DNA of 64,000 bases, from the NCBI RefSeq assembly GCF_000209165.1, contig NC_009068.1:1178001-1242000 (forward strand), given 5' to 3'. Made by a program: the position numbers and the translations under genes. Positions 59,988 to 64,000 of this stretch are shown piece after piece (the stretch's first letter is position 1; every line of letters starts with the position of its first letter). The DNA is from Scheffersomyces stipitis CBS 6054. Lineage: Eukaryota > Ascomycota > Pichiomycetes > Serinales > Debaryomycetaceae. The notes beneath the pieces were generated by a model. It saw only the letters and a list, made by a program, of their open reading frames with translations. It searched no databases and had not been told where the DNA came from.

Positions 59988-62546
59988 TCAGGCGATATTG
60001 ACCAGCTGCTCACTGCCACGACGGATCTGCGAGCTGGGTATAGAACTCTGTGATGAAGCATTAGTGCCTCCCTGTCCAGCAAGTTTGACTGCTCTTGTAG
60101 TCGGAGTCTGTTGAGACCGCATGTTCCCAAACTGGGACTGGTTCTGATTGTAGGAACTAACTCTTGGGTTCATTGGCCTCTGTGAAGGCACTTGTTGGCT
60201 GGGAATCATATGCTGGTTGTTCTGTAAAGGAGCATTTCTCATGGAATTGGCTGCAGTTGACAGCGACGATATAATCGCGTCCTGCCATAAGCGATTTAGC
60301 ATAATGCCAATATCCTTTTCCTTCTCCTGATACAAGGGAGAGAACTCTTTGAAGGTGTTACTATTACTACTGTGAGTTACAGACAACGACAGTGACGATG
60401 CATTGACCGCTTTTTTTGTATTCTTCAACACCTTGATTTCCCTATTAGGAAATGTTTTCTCAAGTCGATTCAAACACTCACCTATAGGATTCAAGTGTCT
60501 CCGAACATTCAAGTATTCACGATTCAACCGCTCAAACTCTGTTCTCGACTGGATTGAATTTTGGTGGCTGCTCTGGACCATATGCAATAGCCCATTAACA
60601 TTCGTCAATGAGCCATACGAATCTACGGAACCCCCCTGATGTGGAACCACTTGGTTGTTGGCCAAACTACTGCTACCTCCAGCTGCACCAGCAGCATTAG
60701 TGTTGCTAAGGTTAGAACCTGTGCCCACAGGAGTCAAAGGCGACTGTTGTTGCTGGTAAATGTCTCTCATGTTGACCTGACTCTGATTGCCATTATAGTT
60801 ATGTGCGAACATAAGGTTGTTCAACGAGAGATTGGAAAAATTAGACAACTGACTAGGATCCAAGTTGGTGACATCCATCAAAGAATTTTCTCTCTGTAAC
60901 CATAATCTCTGCTGTGTTCTTGTTTCTATGTTGTGGGCACTGTGCAGTTCTGCTGAAGATGGTGTAGATGTACTATTATTAGTCAAGAAGTTAGAGAAGT
61001 TGTTCACGCCTGTATTTACTGGATGAGTTGGTTGCTGGATCTGGTTTTGTTGTTGATGAATATGATGCTGTTGCTGTTCTTTTTGCTGTTGTTGCTGGTT
61101 ATGACTGTACAGTTGTTTCTTAGTATTCAAATACTGATTGTTTGTTCTCTGCAAGTTGTTGAAGATGGTCTGGTTAGGCTGATACGAGTTGTTTTGGACA
61201 ACATTCCTGTTTGTGGTAACTGGCTCTGCCAAGTGGCTCTCTATTGGATTCGCACGGAATGAGATGCCGCTAATCGTCTCCGAATGATTGGACTCAATAG
61301 AGGACTCAGTTCTACCCTTATGTGAGTCTCCATTGTTGACATTGATGTTCCCGGTAGTGTACACATCAGCTCCAAGCATTTTCTGGTGCAAGTGGTGGTT
61401 GGCATTTTTGGGATCGATCTTCTTGGTTAGTCCTGTCGATTGCGAAAGTAAAAGTGAACCCCCATACAAGTTGTTGGTGGTCAAGTCATCTGTCGAACTA
61501 CGAGCAGAACTGAGCTCGCGCTTCAATTGATCCACAGGGCCCTTGCTGTGATTGCGGCCATTTCTACTGTTGTCTCTGCTGTCTTCTCTGTCTTCTCCAG
61601 TTGAAGGACTTGGTGAATGTAACTCTGTTTGGCTCATGCTGAAACGAACTGAGTCATCTCCGTCATGACGACTGCTTCGATTTTCGTTTTCAATTCCACG
61701 TTCATTTTGATTTTCACTTTCTTTACGGTTTCCGTTTTTATAGTCCTCGTTAGCGTTTTCTACAGTCTCCACTTCTGGAAGTTCAGCATTCACAAGCTTC
61801 GGCAAGTCGTCTGGAACATTGTTAATCTGCTCAATCAAAGAAACAGCATTCTCCACTACAGAGGTGGCATTGATGTTCTGTAGAAACTGACTCGACCGTA
61901 GCTGTGGATCAACGTTGGAACGGCCTCTTCTGTCGGAACCAGAACTGAACGTTCTATCGTCATCAGCATTATCATTACTACTATTACTTTTATTGGAGTT
62001 ATCAATTTCTTCATTATTATCATCATTCAAATCCTCGTACTCCTCGTTGTTTGCATCGTCTTCGTTCAACTTCAAGATTGCCCTTCCCTTTCTACTGGTA
62101 GTTTTAATGCCATGAAGTGGTGCTACGGTTGTGGCATTGAGCATCTTCAACGAGCCAGTCGATTTGTTGGAACGAATCAGCTGGTTGGAAACAGTCTTTG
62201 TCAACGGCTGCAATCCCAGTATTTTTGTGAACGAACGATTATTTCTCTTCAAAGCCCCAGTGCTTCTGGTCTTGATGAGGACATCTGAAGACTTGGACCG
62301 ATTCATTGAAGGACGAGCACCGGTATGTTTGGCCAGTGTCAGCAAACTCGTCACAAGCTTGTTGTGGGACATCAGCCGGTTGTGAACCTTTAGCTTGGAA
62401 TTGCCGTGATACTGTTTTTTGTTGGAATTGGAAGGTACAAAAGATGGAGTTGCAGAGCCACTGGTAGGGCCACCGGATCGTCCGCGGCCGGGCTCCGGCT
62501 GCTGTTGCGTGGACGTCGCCCCGGCAGATGCGGCATTGGTGTACAT
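59988..62546 (-). CDS. TCO89: TORC1 subunit Tco89
   Basis: Tco89 is a fungal-specific, largely disordered TORC1 subunit at the vacuole membrane. Low-complexity Ser/Asn/Gln sequence hides short conserved blocks that match S. cerevisiae Tco89 in order: RSKSSDVLIKTRSTGALKR near the N-terminus, LLLSQSTGLTKK in the middle, then ETRTQQRLWLQRENSLMDVTN, RTEFERLNREYLNVRRHLNPIGECLNRLE, the IGIMLNRLWQ segment, and PTTRAVKLAG near the end. Met at 62546 gives 852 residues. An earlier ATG (62645) adds 33 residues that look like a signal sequence, odd for this protein, and would leave only 29 bp to the TCACGTGA at 62674. A Gln/His-rich tract lies at about 61030-61110. Confidence 0.93.
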   Translation of the reverse strand: MYTNAASAGATSTQQQPEPGRGRSGGPTSGSATPSFVPSNSNKKQYHGNSKLKVHNRLMSHNKLVTSLLTLAKHTGARPSMNRSKSSDVLIKTRSTGALKRNNRSFTKILGLQPLTKTVSNQLIRSNKSTGSLKMLNATTVAPLHGIKTTSRKGRAILKLNEDDANNEEYEDLNDDNNEEIDNSNKSNSSNDNADDDRTFSSGSDRRGRSNVDPQLRSSQFLQNINATSVVENAVSLIEQINNVPDDLPKLVNAELPEVETVENANEDYKNGNRKESENQNERGIENENRSSRHDGDDSVRFSMSQTELHSPSPSTGEDREDSRDNSRNGRNHSKGPVDQLKRELSSARSSTDDLTTNNLYGGSLLLSQSTGLTKKIDPKNANHHLHQKMLGADVYTTGNINVNNGDSHKGRTESSIESNHSETISGISFRANPIESHLAEPVTTNRNVVQNNSYQPNQTIFNNLQRTNNQYLNTKKQLYSHNQQQQQKEQQQHHIHQQQNQIQQPTHPVNTGVNNFSNFLTNNSTSTPSSAELHSAHNIETRTQQRLWLQRENSLMDVTNLDPSQLSNFSNLSLNNLMFAHNYNGNQSQVNMRDIYQQQQSPLTPVGTGSNLSNTNAAGAAGGSSSLANNQVVPHQGGSVDSYGSLTNVNGLLHMVQSSHQNSIQSRTEFERLNREYLNVRRHLNPIGECLNRLEKTFPNREIKVLKNTKKAVNASSLSLSVTHSSNSNTFKEFSPLYQEKEKDIGIMLNRLWQDAIISSLSTAANSMRNAPLQNNQHMIPSQQVPSQRPMNPRVSSYNQNQSQFGNMRSQQTPTTRAVKLAGQGGTNASSQSSIPSSQIRRGSEQLVNIA

Positions 62547-62645
62547 GGCAGTTGGGAACGCCGGAGCTGCTATATTTGCTTGTAAAAACGAAAGAGTTGT
62601 GAAGAACTTCAAGAAAGTATGACATATTGTTTTACTATGGCACAT

Positions 62646-63639
62646 AAATTGAATGGACTAGAAGGCGGGAGTATCACGTGATTCGCGAACTAGTGCGATT
62701 CTATGGTTTGGAGTTTTTCATTTTTCAGCTCGAGAGTGTGCGCATTAAATTTAAATGTTAGCTATGACTAAAACTTGATTATGCCTAACTACTATTCTCT
62801 ATTATTTAGTGTCAACTAAGCCAATCGACACATACACAGAGAATCCATTAAATAACATTCAGTCCACCTGTGCAATTCCCATTTGTGAAGTTCCATCCCT
62901 TAGCATGGACTTTTTGTGATTTCGAGGGAACTTCTTTAAGCAAATAGATCTCGGATATGCGTAGTGAAATGTAAGTAAAGCTAACATAATGTCTAATCTG
63001 TACAATATTACTCTCAATAAAATAGAATATACTAAAATCAGCGAACATCTGAGTTGCTATAAATCGGTTTATGACGACAACTTGTTAATTTTGTGAAACA
63101 CATCTGGGTTGGGCACTTTGATTGATATTTTAGTCAATATTTGCAATTAATGCCTTGATTCAGTCATTATCCACTGTCAAGGATTTTACAATAACTGTAA
63201 GATAGGATATTACATTGCACATTGTAGCCATTTGAACTTAATATTGATTATTAAATAGTTAAAGAGATTGGGATATTGCCGGGCTGGATTGCAGTTGTTT
63301 GAATTGAACAAACGCAATGAACCACATCGACAATTTCTTAATCTCTGGCAGTAAAATTGCATAACTGACGAACGTTTCTCTTTTTTTCTCTTTCTTGAAT
63401 TTGTTTTAAACAAATTTCGGCAGAAGTTCCCCAATAAAGATATTACATTTGAATATAGAACTGACAACTCTTTTTTATCTATTTATTTGTTTGTTATCTC
63501 AGATTTTGGAACTTTTGCCTATCTAAACTATTAATGTCGGTTATGCAGGTACATATTATTTTTTGTCAAACAAAAAAGCACCGCACAAATTGCAACCGTC
63601 GAAAAATCCTAGAGACAAGTGATTCAATTTGCTAGGATC
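62646..63639. other. Intergenic region upstream of TCO89
   Basis: About 1 kb, AT-rich. TCACGTGA at 62674-62681 is the only clear element. ORFs on the minus strand (62848-63048, 63210-63467) look random. Confidence 0.45.
62674..62681. promoter_or_regulatory. Cbf1-type E-box TCACGTGA upstream of TCO89
   Basis: Perfect octamer, 128 bp upstream of the favoured TCO89 start (62546), a typical promoter distance. It is also found before RRP6-REI1 and the ankyrin-DIL gene. Confidence 0.55.
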
Positions 63640-63924
63640 ATGTCAACAATAGTAACAAAGATTAAATCCAAGAAAAAAAAATGCATTATACAGTGTTTTC
63701 GTGGAGTACGAATGCAGAAATCCAATTACAGAATGAAAACTCCCAAGTATATCTTCAGAAATGAGTTCTTTCTGACTTTTGTTGGTGCGTTCAAACAACA
63801 AACTGTAGTCATAGATTCTCTAGCTCATTCAAGAAAAGAGTATTTAAGATTTTCGAAATCTCTTCCAGAGTTCCAGGCAGCACACTTAAAAACACATGCC
63901 ATGGTCGTTATTGAGAGAGACTAG
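63640..63924 (+). CDS. Doubtful small basic ORF, 94 aa
   Basis: From ATG 63640 (MSTIVTKIKSKKKK) to a TAG at 63922-63924. It is basic, with no recognisable domain, membrane segment or family signature. It could be an exon of a gene continuing past the window, or chance. I do not recognise it. Confidence 0.25.
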   Translation: MSTIVTKIKSKKKKCIIQCFRGVRMQKSNYRMKTPKYIFRNEFFLTFVGAFKQQTVVIDSLAHSRKEYLRFSKSLPEFQAAHLKTHAMVVIERD

Positions 63925-64000
63925 TAAATTGCTTCTTCTCTATATACTTCTTGCGTTTCTTCTTCTCTGGATTTACTACTCATTATACCACCACTTCAAG

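Overview
This is a nuclear chromosome segment of a budding yeast of the CTG clade (CUG read as serine). It resembles Scheffersomyces (Pichia) stipitis or a close relative, but the species is inferred, not proven. The reasons are compact, mostly intronless genes with yeast orthologues, one yeast-type intron (GTATGT...TACTAAC...CAG), a U2AF small subunit that S. cerevisiae lacks, and CTG codons where homologues carry a polar residue. The clearest is RRP6 codon 375, where S. cerevisiae Rrp6 has Ser in RPLSKPM. Translations quoted with Leu at CTG should therefore be read as Ser. I see no tRNA, rRNA, transposon, CRISPR or viral element.

Layout. 1-357: N-terminal part of BTN1 (CLN3/battenin), running off the left edge. 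1.07-1.54 kb: an orphan small membrane protein. 2.6-9.5 kb: a DAHP synthase (ARO4-like) with a perfect Gcn4 site, a DUF218 protein, a PAQR/IZH membrane protein, ARG2 and the spliced replication gene PSF2 with an MCB element. 10.7-17.5 kb: RRP6 and REI1 (divergent), then LAS21/GPI7. 18.2-23.3 kb: a PYD3-like M20 amidohydrolase and a GABA/choline-type permease separated by 2 kb of regulatory-looking DNA. 23.7-35 kb: U2AF small subunit, an MMT-type mitochondrial cation transporter, CLU1 and UFO1 (F-box, WD40-like, three UIMs). 35.3-46.2 kb: a 1329-residue PPR-like mitochondrial protein, a methyltransferase, an MNN1-family mannosyltransferase, OLA1 and mL54. 46.4-52.2 kb: a secreted aspartyl protease with a very long Ser/Thr-rich insert, and an ankyrin-DIL protein. 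54.8-62.6 kb: MRL1, SEC21, RTC6 (bL36m) and TCO89. The last 1.3 kb has only one doubtful small ORF.

Most of the content is housekeeping: amino-acid synthesis (DAHP synthase, ARG2), RNA and ribosome work (RRP6, REI1, U2AF, mL54, bL36m, OLA1, CLU1), secretory and vacuolar traffic (SEC21, MRL1, BTN1), GPI and glycan synthesis (LAS21, MNN1 family) and TORC1 (TCO89). The most interesting signals are non-coding. They are a shared 11-14 bp element (core ATAGTTAAG) in three divergent promoters, RRPE-like AAATTTTTCACTT elements near several starts, clusters of perfect palindromes in two long intergenic regions, and a repeated GCGAC inverted element between OLA1 and mL54. I did not see a clearly new multi-gene system.
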